The notes: generated by a model not told the origin, from the sequence alone. 32,686 nucleotides of DNA from Fibrobacter sp. UBA4373 (GCA_002390045.1 DGSB01000056.1:1-32686); one strand, 5' to 3'. Positions 1-8,215 are shown, counted from the stretch's first letter. Program-made: numbers and translations.

Positions 1-331
1 CGTCAGTCGCTGCGACGACGAGGATCGCGCCGTCCATCTGGGCTGCACCGGTCACCATGTTCTTGACGTAGTCAGCGTGCCCCGGGCAGTCGACGTGCGC
101 GTAGTGACGGTTTGCAGTCTGGTATTCAACGTGGGAGGTGTTGATCGTGATGCCACGAGCCTTTTCTTCCGGTGCGTTGTCGATTTCATCGAACTTCTTT
201 GCTGCGGCGAGGCCCTTTGCAGCGAGAGTCGTGCAAATTGCGGCCGTCAGGGTCGTCTTACCGTGGTCAACGTGGCCGATTGTACCAATGTTGCAATGCG
301 GCTTGGTTCTTTCAAAATGTTCTTTTGCCAT
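1..331 (-). CDS. tuf: Elongation factor Tu, N-terminal part (runs off the window)
   Basis: EF-Tu is the GTPase that carries aminoacyl-tRNA to the ribosomal A site. The minus strand from ATG at 331 reads MAKEHFERTKPHCNIGTIG and continues with the G1 motif GHVDHGKT, the switch I motif RGITI and the G3 motif DCPGH, all typical of EF-Tu. About 110 of the usual ~395 residues are present; the 3' end is cut by the window edge. A purine-rich Shine-Dalgarno (GAGGAAAAAA) precedes the ATG. The gene stands alone behind its own promoter (442-469) and a roughly 100-nt leader, rather than in an rpsL-rpsG-fusA-tuf operon. Identity is certain for the part seen; whether a second tuf copy exists cannot be judged. 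Confidence 0.97.
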   Translation of the reverse strand, partial: MAKEHFERTKPHCNIGTIGHVDHGKTTLTAAICTTLAAKGLAAAKKFDEIDNAPEEKARGITINTSHVEYQTANRHYAHVDCPGHADYVKNMVTGAAQMDGAILVVAATD

Positions 332-374
332 TTTTTCCTCTTCTTCACCAGAAGGTTTATCGCTTCAAGTCAGC

Positions 375-425
375 GGATGAAACTTTCATCCTGATATCTC
401 GGAAAGCATAGGAAGCGCTACTTCC
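375..425 (-). promoter_or_regulatory. tuf 5' leader with two small inverted repeats
   Basis: Between the predicted tuf promoter and the tuf ATG lies a leader of about 100 nt. It holds two small dyads: GGAAG-cgcta-CTTCC at 411-425 and GGATGA-aactt-TCATCC at 375-391. Neither is followed by a T-run, so they are not terminators. They could be leader hairpins that affect tuf mRNA stability or translation. The function is unproven. Confidence 0.3.
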
Positions 426-441
426 CGAAATTGGAGTCCCA

Positions 442-469
442 AATTTAGTTGTTTTTAAAGAAAAGACAA
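442..469 (-). promoter_or_regulatory. Predicted tuf promoter
   Basis: On the minus strand a -35-like TTGTCT (464-469) is separated by 16 bp from a -10-like TAAATT (442-447), which is followed by TGGG. The same arrangement (16-bp spacer, AACTA-A/T-ATTTGGG) stands upstream of rpsL at 26652-26679. That match supports this as the tuf promoter, with transcription starting near 435. Confidence 0.55.
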
Positions 470-521
470 GAGTTTTTGAAAATTATTTTACAGAAAATAT
501 ACAAATGAGGTGGGTTCACCA

Positions 522-2456
522 CTAGATATTGTGTTTTCTGTACCCCAAGAGGCGGATTGAATATTGTGCGCGCCCCTTGCATCCAGACCGAACTGCGGTC
601 GCATAACCGAAAAGATTTCGCAGGGGAAGTTCCGCCTTAAAAGAATGCATAATGCCATCCCCGCCGACTTCCACAATTTTTCCGCCCCGGGACTGGATAT
701 CCCCGCTGAGCATTCCGGCATGTTCCGCCGGGCATTCCAAGGACAGTTCCATATACGGTTCGTATAGGACGACATCACTTGCGTGTATCAATTTGATGAC
801 AGCGTCAGAACAAGCCTTTTTGATCATCGGAATCGGGACGGAACCTTCACAGTCAAAATGGCCGACCTCAAATTCCACACCGACAAGCGGTCCCTTCCCG
901 GAAAATCCGACTTCTGCACTTTCGAGAAGGGCGGACCGGATTCCCGCTAAAATTTCGCGAGGAGCCTCTTCCAAAAAATCTCCAGCCAGACGGACATCTT
1001 TTTCCGATTCCGGCAATGGACTTACAGATAGAGAAAGCTCTACCTTGAACGGTCCCGCCTGAAATGAATTTTCGACAGGACAAAGTTTTTCGCCCAGACG
1101 TTCCTGCCACATGACCTCCGGACTCCCCGCCCGGACATCGCAACCGAATTCCCGCTTTAATCTTTCGATCACCACTTCGAGCTGCACCTCTCCGACAGTG
1201 TGCAAAACCCAGAACCCCGCTTCCGGGTGCGGCGTGATTCGAACAGAAGGATCCATTCGGCATAAAAGCTGAAGACTCTTTTCAACGGAAACGTAATCTT
1301 CCGCGCGAACACATTCCACATGGGTTTGCAAAAGCGGATCGTACTCATCCGGGGAAGTTTCCGAATTTTTGAGCACATTGCCTTTTAAGGAAAGGCGAGT
1401 TCCTAGCGACAGAGGCTTCGGCGAGCGAAGCGCATAGATATCGCCCGAGACAATTTTTTGCACGGGGTCCAGGGAAGACGCTTTCAATCGGAAGAATTCA
1501 AAGCCGTCCGGGAATTTTTCGCTCGGGACATTCGCCATGCTGCGGAACAGAGCGATTTCATCCATATCGGAAAAATGGCGGAGCCGCACCACTTCTCCCA
1601 AGCAATTCGCCGGGAATTTAGGCGGCGGCGGAAGGAAAAAGGAAAGACCCGTCATCAAGCTCCGGACCCCGAAATTTTCTTTCGCGGAACCGGCATAGCA
1701 AAGAACATACTTATCCGAAGATGAAAGTTCCGCAAGCCCGCGAATGAGCATTTTCGGGGGAACCTTTTCACCCTCCACGGCATACGATAAAATTTCATCG
1801 TCGAATTCAGAGGCTGCTTCCACCGCTTCCGCATAAGCGCTTTGAAGCTTGGCGATTGCAGGATCTGCCGCAGAAAGTTTTTCCGCCTCTTCCTTGCCAT
1901 CGACTTGGACAAGTCTTGTCCCGCTGATGACATCGAGTTCCGACACGATTCGGCCCGAGCCGTTAATTTGTGCGTATTCCGGAACGGAAAGCAGAAGAGG
2001 ACGCGCCCCTAAATGTTCTTCGATTGCAATCAAAGTTTCATCGAGAGAAAAATCCGGATTATCCAATTTATTGATAAAGATTAAAGTCCGGATTCCCTTT
2101 TTGCGCAACTTTTTCCAAGCAGAAAGCGTTTGCGTTTCGACTCCGTCTGCCGCCGAAACAATCAGGATCGCCCCTTCGACAGAAGAAAGCGCCATATCGA
2201 CTTCGGCGCCAAAATCCACATGCCCCGGAGTATCGATGAAATTGAACCAGATATTTCGCCATTCAAAATGGGCGACGCCCGCTTCAATCGTAATCCCCCG
2301 TTCCCGTTCTTCCGGAAGATAATCCATTGTGGCAAGGCCATCTTCGACATCGCCAGGGCGACGGACTTCACCTGCGGTAAACAGGATTCGTTCGGAAAGG
2401 GTCGTTTTGCCCGCATCGACATGTGCGAGGATTGCGATGTTTCGAATGGACTGCAT
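522..2456 (-). CDS. Translational GTPase of the EF-G / Tet(M)-like group
   Basis: This 644-residue protein has the full EF-G-type layout. The G domain carries G1 AHVDAGKT (11-18), switch I RERGITI (51-57), G3 DTPGH (75-79) and G4 NKLD (129-132). Later come GEVQLEVVIERLKREF (about 422-437) of EF-G domain III and LFGYATAVRS in domain V near the C-terminus. It is about 50-60 residues shorter than canonical EF-G (~700) and close to Tet(M)-type ribosomal protection proteins (~640), as expected if the G' insertion is missing. The sequence after switch I (EAGVAHFEW) is closer to Tet(M) than to EF-G. It is best called an EF-G paralogue (EF-G2-like) that acts on the ribosome. A tetracycline-resistance role is possible but I see nothing specific for it. 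It starts at ATG with an A/T-rich, SD-poor leader and is separated from the upstream ABC operon by a terminator. Confidence 0.85.
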   Translation of the reverse strand: MQSIRNIAILAHVDAGKTTLSERILFTAGEVRRPGDVEDGLATMDYLPEERERGITIEAGVAHFEWRNIWFNFIDTPGHVDFGAEVDMALSSVEGAILIVSAADGVETQTLSAWKKLRKKGIRTLIFINKLDNPDFSLDETLIAIEEHLGARPLLLSVPEYAQINGSGRIVSELDVISGTRLVQVDGKEEAEKLSAADPAIAKLQSAYAEAVEAASEFDDEILSYAVEGEKVPPKMLIRGLAELSSSDKYVLCYAGSAKENFGVRSLMTGLSFFLPPPPKFPANCLGEVVRLRHFSDMDEIALFRSMANVPSEKFPDGFEFFRLKASSLDPVQKIVSGDIYALRSPKPLSLGTRLSLKGNVLKNSETSPDEYDPLLQTHVECVRAEDYVSVEKSLQLLCRMDPSVRITPHPEAGFWVLHTVGEVQLEVVIERLKREFGCDVRAGSPEVMWQERLGEKLCPVENSFQAGPFKVELSLSVSPLPESEKDVRLAGDFLEEAPREILAGIRSALLESAEVGFSGKGPLVGVEFEVGHFDCEGSVPIPMIKKACSDAVIKLIHASDVVLYEPYMELSLECPAEHAGMLSGDIQSRGGKIVEVGGDGIMHSFKAELPLRNLFGYATAVRSGCKGRAQYSIRLLGYRKHNI

Positions 2457-2477
2457 ATTTTAAAATTAGCATTTCTA

Positions 2478-2523
2478 AAAAAACAAAAGACCCAGTCCGT
2501 TTAGGAACTGGATCTTTGTTTTT
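2478..2523 (-). terminator. Rho-independent terminator of the Opp operon
   Basis: A near-perfect inverted repeat, AAAGATCCAGTTC paired with GGACTGGGTCTTT across a 7-nt loop, lies 16 nt after the stop of the last ABC gene. On the minus strand it is followed by TTTTGTTTTTTT. It separates the ABC operon from the EF-G-like gene. Confidence 0.85.
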
Positions 2524-2538
2524 GAAACGGGAATTCGC

Positions 2539-3372
2539 TTAAGCGTTTTCAGCGTTCTTTGCTTTACGGGCAAGATGGCTGTTCGGAATCCATTCCTGCT
2601 TATTGACATCAGGAATATCATCCAGGAGCTTGAGCGTCGTCGGTTCCGTGGTGTTGCCAAGGACTTCGTCCGGAGTACCCTGGTTCACAATCTGACCGTC
2701 ATGCATAATGAAGATGCGGTTCGACACGTAGTTAGCAAGGCTAATGTCGTGCGTAATGAACACAACCGTCATGTTGAGTTCTTTCTTGATCTTCATCAAG
2801 TAATCCAAAATACCCGCGCGGACGTGAGCGTCGACCATGGAAGTCGGTTCGTCAGCAATCAGGACCTTCGGACGGAGAGCAAATGCGCGCGCAATCAACA
2901 TACGCTGCATCTGGCCACCGGAAAGTTCAAACGGATACTTTTCGCGAATTTCGTCCGGTTCCATGTTCACGGCGCGAAGACCAGCGTCAACACGTTCCGC
3001 AAATTCAGCCTTGGACGGACGCGGGTTCAAGATGAAGCGAGCGTCTTCAAGCTGGGTACGGATCGAGAAGAACTGGTTGAAGCAGCTGAACGGATCCTGG
3101 AAAATGGACTGCACTTCGTTCCAATGCTTCTTGGTATTGGCAATCGGCTTACCGTAGTAAGTAAATTCACCAGAAGTCGGCGGATAAAGGCCAAGCATCA
3201 TCTTCGCAAGAACGGACTTGCCGCAGCCCGAACTACCCACGATAGAGACAAAGTCACCGTCATAGATATCGAAGGAGGCATTCTTGACGGCAACCTTCAG
3301 GTGCTTGCCGGCGTTGAAAGACTTCGAAATATTGTCGGCGTGAAAAACTACCGTCTTATTTTCATTTGACAT
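2539..3372 (-). CDS. Opp/Dpp-type ABC importer ATPase (OppF/DppF-like)
   Basis: This 277-residue ABC ATPase powers import by the permease pair encoded upstream. It has Walker A GSSGCGKS, Q-loop QDPF, a canonical signature ELSGGQMQR, Walker B VLIADEPTS, D-loop SMVD and switch His in FITHD. A C-terminal extension (LLDDIPDVNKQEWIPNSHLA) replaces the usual oligopeptide-transporter C-terminal motif. Its ATG lies inside the end of the preceding ATPase gene (11-bp overlap), so the two are translationally coupled. It is the last gene of the five-gene operon and is followed by a terminator. The SMVD D-loop is, from memory, common in Opp-like importers of sugars in thermophiles; that is only a weak hint about substrate. 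Confidence 0.93.
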   Translation of the reverse strand: MSNENKTVVFHADNISKSFNAGKHLKVAVKNASFDIYDGDFVSIVGSSGCGKSVLAKMMLGLYPPTSGEFTYYGKPIANTKKHWNEVQSIFQDPFSCFNQFFSIRTQLEDARFILNPRPSKAEFAERVDAGLRAVNMEPDEIREKYPFELSGGQMQRMLIARAFALRPKVLIADEPTSMVDAHVRAGILDYLMKIKKELNMTVVFITHDISLANYVSNRIFIMHDGQIVNQGTPDEVLGNTTEPTTLKLLDDIPDVNKQEWIPNSHLARKAKNAENA

Positions 3373-4180
3373 AATCGCACCTCACCATGGCCTTCATCAA
3401 CATCTTCGTGTAATCGTGCTGCGGATTCTTCACGATCTGTTCAGAAGTGCCGCGTTCCACAAACTGACCCTTGTACATGATCGCGATATCGTCGGCCACA
3501 TGGTAAAGGAGCGGAAGTTCGTGAGTGATGAAAATCATCGAAGAGAAGATTCCCTTGTTCAGAAGATCGAAAATCATCGTGATGACTTCCTTCTGCGTGC
3601 TCACGTCGAGTGCAGAAGTCGGTTCGTCAGCGATCACGATTTCCGGGTTCAAGAGAGTAGAGATACCGATCACAGAACGCTGACGTTCACCAGCCGTGAG
3701 CTGGATCGGATAAGAGTTAAGAATACGCTTCGTTTCCATGCCAAGTTCATCGAAACGGTCGTAAATACGGTCGTTGATTTCGGCACGGGAAAGACGCTGA
3801 CCAGACTTCTGGTGTGCGTAGAACACGTCGGCAGCAGAATCCTTGATTTTGCGGACCGGGTTCAACGTGTTGAAAGCGCCCTGCGGAATCATGGAAATCT
3901 TCTGAGCGAGAACGTTAGCGCGGACATCTTCCACGGTACGGTTCATCAGGGATTCACCATTGATGCGCACATCACCGCTCGTCACGTGGAGAGGCGGAAT
4001 GCACATACCCATAAGGCCGCTCACGAGAGTGGATTTACCGCAACCGGATTCACCGGCGATACCCAGGACTTCGCCCTTGGAAACGGTAAACGACACATCT
4101 CTCACCGCATGGAACTTTTCGCCAAAGCGGCTCAAATAGTGGAGGCTCAAGTGATCGACTTCAAGAACTACATCTGACAT
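3362..4180 (-). CDS. Opp/Dpp-type ABC importer ATPase (OppD/DppD-like) with unusual signature motif
   Basis: This 272-residue ATPase partners the OppF-like protein. It has Walker A GESGCGKST, Q-loop in SMIPQGAFNTLNP (typical of OppD/DppD), Walker B IVIADEPTS, D-loop SALD and switch His in FITHE. The ABC signature reads QLTAGERQR where family members normally have LSGGMRQR, so one of the two composite ATP sites may be weakened. It is preceded by SD AGAGG and sits 15 bp after oppC. It overlaps the start of the OppF-like gene. Confidence 0.93.
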   Translation of the reverse strand: MSDVVLEVDHLSLHYLSRFGEKFHAVRDVSFTVSKGEVLGIAGESGCGKSTLVSGLMGMCIPPLHVTSGDVRINGESLMNRTVEDVRANVLAQKISMIPQGAFNTLNPVRKIKDSAADVFYAHQKSGQRLSRAEINDRIYDRFDELGMETKRILNSYPIQLTAGERQRSVIGISTLLNPEIVIADEPTSALDVSTQKEVITMIFDLLNKGIFSSMIFITHELPLLYHVADDIAIMYKGQFVERGTSEQIVKNPQHDYTKMLMKAMVRCDYVK

Positions 4181-4195
4181 TTTCTTAACCTCTAC

Positions 4196-5041
4196 TTATT
4201 TGCGCAAACGCGGGTTAAACACGCCTTCCATAGACGTATTGATCAGGTACAAGGCAAACACGGTCAACGTAATCACGAGAGTAGCCGGGAGGAATGCAAT
4301 CCAGATACTGTCGGAAAGAGCACCGTTATCCTTCGCCTGGTTCAAGATAATACCGAGAGAAGTAGAATCCAGAGGACCAAGGCCGATCATCGAGATGGAA
4401 GCTTCGGAAAGAATACCCGAAGAAACCTGCATGATGAACACCATGAAAACGTAGGAAAGCAAGTACGGGAGAACGTGCTTGAGCAAGATCTTCAAGTTGC
4501 CGTCACCGTTCATTTTAGCAAGAGCGATGTGGTCACGGCTACGGAGCGAAGAAGCCTGTGCACGGACAGAACGAGCAGACCAACTCCAAGACGTAAGACC
4601 GATGATGAGACCGATCAAAGTCAAGGAACGACCTTCCTTCACAGCGGAGCTAATGAGAACGAGAATCACGAACTGCGGAATAACGATAAAGAGGTTCGTA
4701 CCCATGTTCAGGACTTCATCGATCCAGCCACCGCGGAAACCGCCGAACAAACCGATGAACACACCGATCGTCGTCGCAATGACACCCGCGATCAGACCCA
4801 CATAAAGGGAAGAACGAAGACCTGCGATGAGAAGCGACACATAGTCACGTCCCAAGTGGTCCGTTCCGAGAAGATGTTCTGCACTGGACGGAGCATACGG
4901 GCCCGCGACGATGTCACGAGCGTTGATGTCCACGTTGTAGAAAAGCGGTCCAAACACAGCTACGAGGAGCGAGAGGACAAAGATCACGATGCCCACAACG
5001 AACATCGGAGACTTCATGAGGTTTTTAAGGAGTTTTACCAT
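4196..5041 (-). CDS. Opp/Dpp-type ABC importer permease (OppC/DppC-like)
   Basis: This is a 281-residue inner-membrane permease. An N-terminal membrane segment (MFVVGIVIFVLSLLVAVFGP) is followed by the periplasmic region with HLLGTDHLGRDYVSLLIAG, a hallmark of OppC/DppC. The core BPD_transp_1 domain then carries about five more membrane helices. The cytoplasmic coupling EAA-like loop is seen around HIALAKMNGDGNLKILLKHVLPYLL. Its Shine-Dalgarno GGAGGT is formed by the last codons of the upstream permease gene, with only 2 bp between stop and start. It acts with the OppB-like protein as the membrane channel. Confidence 0.93.
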   Translation of the reverse strand: MVKLLKNLMKSPMFVVGIVIFVLSLLVAVFGPLFYNVDINARDIVAGPYAPSSAEHLLGTDHLGRDYVSLLIAGLRSSLYVGLIAGVIATTIGVFIGLFGGFRGGWIDEVLNMGTNLFIVIPQFVILVLISSAVKEGRSLTLIGLIIGLTSWSWSARSVRAQASSLRSRDHIALAKMNGDGNLKILLKHVLPYLLSYVFMVFIMQVSSGILSEASISMIGLGPLDSTSLGIILNQAKDNGALSDSIWIAFLPATLVITLTVFALYLINTSMEGVFNPRLRK

Positions 5042-5043
5042 GG

Positions 5044-6177
5044 TTATTTACCTCCCATCTGCAAGCCAGCCTTCACACGCGGGTCGAAGACAGCGATCAA
5101 GATGTCAACAAGGAAGTTGGCCAAGAGCACGCAGGTGGAAATCATGAGTGTGCATCCCTGGATGGTAGCGTAGTCGTTCTGCTGGATAGCGGTAAGCATC
5201 GCCATACCAAGACCCGGATAAGAGAAGATCATTTCCGTGATCAAAGCGCCGCCGACCATCGCGCCCAAGGACTGAGCAAGACCGGTGAGCTGCGGAAGCA
5301 TTGCGTTACGGAAGACATAGCTAATGATCTTGCCTTCACGAAGGCCGAGCCACTTAGCATACTTCATGTAGTCGGTACCGAGTTCATAGATAGCCATGGA
5401 GCGCATACCCGTAGCCTGACCCGAAAGAAGAATCGGGAAGCAGGAGAAGAACGGGAGAACGTAGTAGTAACCAACGGACTTGAAGAACGCGAGGTTGAAG
5501 CCCGGGATCACATCCATACCGTAAGCGTTCATTGCCGGGAACCAGCCGAGCGTCACAGAGAAGAGAGCCACGAGAAGCATACCGAACACAAAGTACGGAA
5601 TACCGTTCAGGAACATAGCAACCGGGAAGAACACCTTGTCGAAGACGCCACGCTTGTAAGCAGCGAAAGCACCGAGAAGGTTACCAAAGATCCAGCCGAG
5701 AATGATCGTCGGAGCCTGGATGAGGAGAGTCCACGGAAGGGATTCCTTGATGATGTCAAGAACCGGCTTCGGATACTGGCTATAAGACAGACCGAAATCA
5801 CCGTGGAACACGTTTTTCACATAAGTAAAGAACTGGGAAATGCCCGAAGAGAGACGCGGCTGCGGCACCATCTTCTGCTTGGAATTTTCATCCAAGACAG
5901 CCTTGCCGTTTGCATCGACTTCCGGAATCGTGTCATAAATGACCTTTCCCTGAGCATCAAGTTCGGCCATACCGAAAGCCTTGAGCAAGGTTTCTTTCTT
6001 CTGCATGGCTTCTTCAGGAGAAAGACCCTGAGCAGCCTTACCCATCACGATATCGACCGGGTTATTTTCACCGAGACGCGGGAGGGCGAAGTTGATGGCA
6101 ATTGCGACAATGAATGTCAGGAAATACCAAAAACCTTTTTGCAGGACATAACGAAGTGTAGGATATTGTTTCAGCAT
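5044..6177 (-). CDS. Opp/Dpp-type ABC importer permease (OppB/DppB-like), enlarged
   Basis: This 377-residue permease is longer than the usual 306-340. After the first membrane segment (residues about 13-30) it has the OppB-type start of the periplasmic loop, then an extra stretch of roughly 50 residues around 70-110. That stretch holds two similar units, DAQGKVIYDTIPE and DANGKAVLDENSK. The normal fold resumes at FFTYVKNVFHGDFGLSYSQ, followed by about five membrane helices. An EAA-like loop (YELGTDYMKYAKWLGLREGK) contacts the ATPases. The gene follows the binding-protein gene by 9 bp with SD AAGGA. Confidence 0.92.
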   Translation of the reverse strand: MLKQYPTLRYVLQKGFWYFLTFIVAIAINFALPRLGENNPVDIVMGKAAQGLSPEEAMQKKETLLKAFGMAELDAQGKVIYDTIPEVDANGKAVLDENSKQKMVPQPRLSSGISQFFTYVKNVFHGDFGLSYSQYPKPVLDIIKESLPWTLLIQAPTIILGWIFGNLLGAFAAYKRGVFDKVFFPVAMFLNGIPYFVFGMLLVALFSVTLGWFPAMNAYGMDVIPGFNLAFFKSVGYYYVLPFFSCFPILLSGQATGMRSMAIYELGTDYMKYAKWLGLREGKIISYVFRNAMLPQLTGLAQSLGAMVGGALITEMIFSYPGLGMAMLTAIQQNDYATIQGCTLMISTCVLLANFLVDILIAVFDPRVKAGLQMGGK

Positions 6178-6186
6178 TGTTCGTCC

Positions 6187-8061
6187 TTATTTGCTAAGCT
6201 TGATGTTCCAGAGGATCTTCGTGCCCGAACCAATCCACGGAAGCTGTTGCGGAGCATACGGATTCTGAGCGTTCGGCCAGTTCGTCCAGACATGGTCGCT
6301 GTATTCATAATACTGTTCCGGCAAGTATGCGAGCGGAATTGCAACCTGATCTTCCATAAAGATACGGTTCAAAGTGCGGTAAGCTTCGGCGATGGCCACA
6401 GAGTCGGTCATCAGCGGAACCGCAGCGAGGAGAGAATCCACTTCCGGGCGATATTCCGGAGTACCCGGCTGGTTGTAACGGCCGATGTTCGTACCGGCCC
6501 AGTTGCCGAGAGGAGCCCAGTCACGAGAAGACATCACTTCGTTGAAGCGGCTCCACGGGAGAGACGGGGTCACGTCTGCAGTCGGCTTGTGCATCACGAG
6601 GTCGAAGTTGCCCTGACCCATAGCCGGCCAGTACTGACCGCCATCGACAAAGCCTTCGCGGATATCGAGACCGGCCTTACGCATGCTTTCGACAGCGATC
6701 GTCACCATCGCTTCCCAGTCGGTCCAACCGTTCGGGCTGGTGATGAAGAGAGTCTTGATGCGTTCGCCGTTTTCATATTCCATATGATCGAGGACGCCGT
6801 CTTCGTTAAAGACGGACTTGACACCGGCGAGCTTCAAGAGAGCCTGGACGGAGTCGATACGTTCCTGACCGGAGAGGTTGAGATTCACACCGTACTTAGC
6901 GCAATCAGCCTTATTGATATACTTGCCTTCGAGGTTCGTCGGCATGATAAGACCCGGCAGAAGTTCCGAAGTGTAGTTGGAAACAGCAAACTGACGAATT
7001 GCGACGTAGTCGATTGCTGTCGCGATAGCACGACGGAAATACTTGTTATCGAGCGGCTTGTGCAGCGTATTGATCATCATCATCGGCATAGCACCGGCCG
7101 TGAAGTACGGCGGTTCTTCGAGCCAAGCGTGCACGCCGGCAATGCGCTTACGCCAGATACGCGGGACAAAGCTCATGGAAGCATCGAGGTCACCGTCATG
7201 GAGAGCGATCGTGCTGTGTTCGTTAGACTTGTAAATCGGGTGAACGATGTACTTCGGAGCCGGGAGCTTTCCGTTGTGGAGAGCGGCATTGCCCCAGTAA
7301 TCGTCACGACGCTTCAAAATAATCTTGGTGGTCGAGAAACCGTCGAGATTATACGGACCGGAAACGACCGGAGCCTTACCGTCTGCCGGGTTCTTATCCA
7401 TCATAATCTTCTTGACTTCTTCCACAGAGTTGCCGTGTTCAGCGATGAGCTTGCTGAAGATATGTTCCGGAACAATGCGGATTGCCTGGAGAAGGTCCTT
7501 CACGGAAAGCGGGTTGTTACGACCGTTCTTGTTGATCATGAAGGAAAGGCGTTCGACCTTGGAAGTCGTGTCGCCCGAAGCGGAATCCACCGTGGCGATG
7601 ACATTTACGTTCACGCCGGTGATCTGTTCGGAAGTATTGACCGCGACGCCCGAATAGTGATGACCGAGTTCAAAAATGAACTTCACGTCTTTTGCCGTCA
7701 CTGGGACGCCGTCACTCCACTTGGCAGCCGGGTTCAAATCGACCACAATACTGTCGTTATTGGAGAGCTCTTCGACGAGAGTGCCGAGGAGCGGTTCCAT
7801 TTTACCGTTCAAGGTATTATAGGTGATAAGCGGTTCATACATGAGATTGAAACGGCCACCTACCGGCCATGCGGCGTTCCAGCTTTCCGCAAGCGGGTTA
7901 AAGGAGCCGGGAGTACCCCATTGCTGACCAGAAAGGTACATAGTTTCCTTTCTCGGTAAAGTATCGGAAGAAGCTTCGGATCCACCGCTGCAACCGACCA
8001 AAATGCCAAAACACGCCGACAAGGCGATCGTGCCCTTGGCGATCGTTTTTAAAGAATTCAT
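6187..8061 (-). CDS. Solute-binding lipoprotein of the Opp/Dpp (SBP family 5) type
   Basis: This 624-residue protein delivers substrate to the permeases encoded behind it. A signal peptide ends in a lipobox LVGC (Cys24) followed by a short GGSEASS linker, so it is a periplasmic lipoprotein. Family-5 features include the opening GTPGSFNPLAESW and the PAAKWSDGVPVTAKDVKF segment, with a typical C-terminal half (AIATAIDYVAIR, IPLAYLPEQYYEY). The aromatic opening (QQWGTPGSFNPL) resembles family-5 proteins that bind cello-oligosaccharides, from memory of Thermotoga homologues; peptides are the other option. It is the first gene of the operon, with SD AGAGGA and a promoter at 8113-8140. Confidence 0.92.
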   Translation of the reverse strand: MNSLKTIAKGTIALSACFGILVGCSGGSEASSDTLPRKETMYLSGQQWGTPGSFNPLAESWNAAWPVGGRFNLMYEPLITYNTLNGKMEPLLGTLVEELSNNDSIVVDLNPAAKWSDGVPVTAKDVKFIFELGHHYSGVAVNTSEQITGVNVNVIATVDSASGDTTSKVERLSFMINKNGRNNPLSVKDLLQAIRIVPEHIFSKLIAEHGNSVEEVKKIMMDKNPADGKAPVVSGPYNLDGFSTTKIILKRRDDYWGNAALHNGKLPAPKYIVHPIYKSNEHSTIALHDGDLDASMSFVPRIWRKRIAGVHAWLEEPPYFTAGAMPMMMINTLHKPLDNKYFRRAIATAIDYVAIRQFAVSNYTSELLPGLIMPTNLEGKYINKADCAKYGVNLNLSGQERIDSVQALLKLAGVKSVFNEDGVLDHMEYENGERIKTLFITSPNGWTDWEAMVTIAVESMRKAGLDIREGFVDGGQYWPAMGQGNFDLVMHKPTADVTPSLPWSRFNEVMSSRDWAPLGNWAGTNIGRYNQPGTPEYRPEVDSLLAAVPLMTDSVAIAEAYRTLNRIFMEDQVAIPLAYLPEQYYEYSDHVWTNWPNAQNPYAPQQLPWIGSGTKILWNIKLSK

Positions 8062-8112
8062 CTATAATCCTCTTGATGTTTCTGCACAAGAAAGTCCAGT
8101 TTAAACTTGACG

Positions 8113-8140
8113 AGCATAATTTACATTTCTTTTCTAACAA
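8113..8140 (-). promoter_or_regulatory. Predicted promoter of the Opp operon
   Basis: On the minus strand a -35-like TTGTTA (8135-8140) and a -10-like TATGCT (8113-8118) are 16 bp apart. The predicted start of transcription is about 45 nt upstream of the binding-protein ATG at 8061. Confidence 0.5.
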
Positions 8141-8157
8141 ATCAGACCATGTAAATT
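8118..8157. repeat. Inverted repeat (possible operator) over the Opp operon promoter
   Basis: A perfect 9-bp dyad, AATTTACAT (8118-8126) and ATGTAAATT (8149-8157), has arm centres 31 bp apart, about three helical turns. The arms bracket the predicted -35 element, and one abuts the -10. A third copy, TGTAAATTT, lies at 8198-8206 in the same orientation as the 8149 arm. The layout suits a regulator binding site; the regulator is unknown. Confidence 0.4.
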
Positions 8158-8215
8158 TTTTTTCATACATTCTGCATACACTACTTAGCCAGTTCCTTGT
8201 AAATTTTTCAAAACA

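Noticed and set aside
491..540. Dyad ACAGAAAA/TTTTCTGT around the end of the EF-G-like gene
   Set aside because: The stem is interrupted, overlaps the stop codon and has no U-tract after it. It is not convincing as a terminator.
5803..7959. A 718-codon open frame on plus, opposite the binding-protein gene
   Set aside because: Shadow of the ABC genes: rich in His/Arg/Val from reversed codons, no domain, no promoter or Shine-Dalgarno, and it crosses two real gene boundaries.
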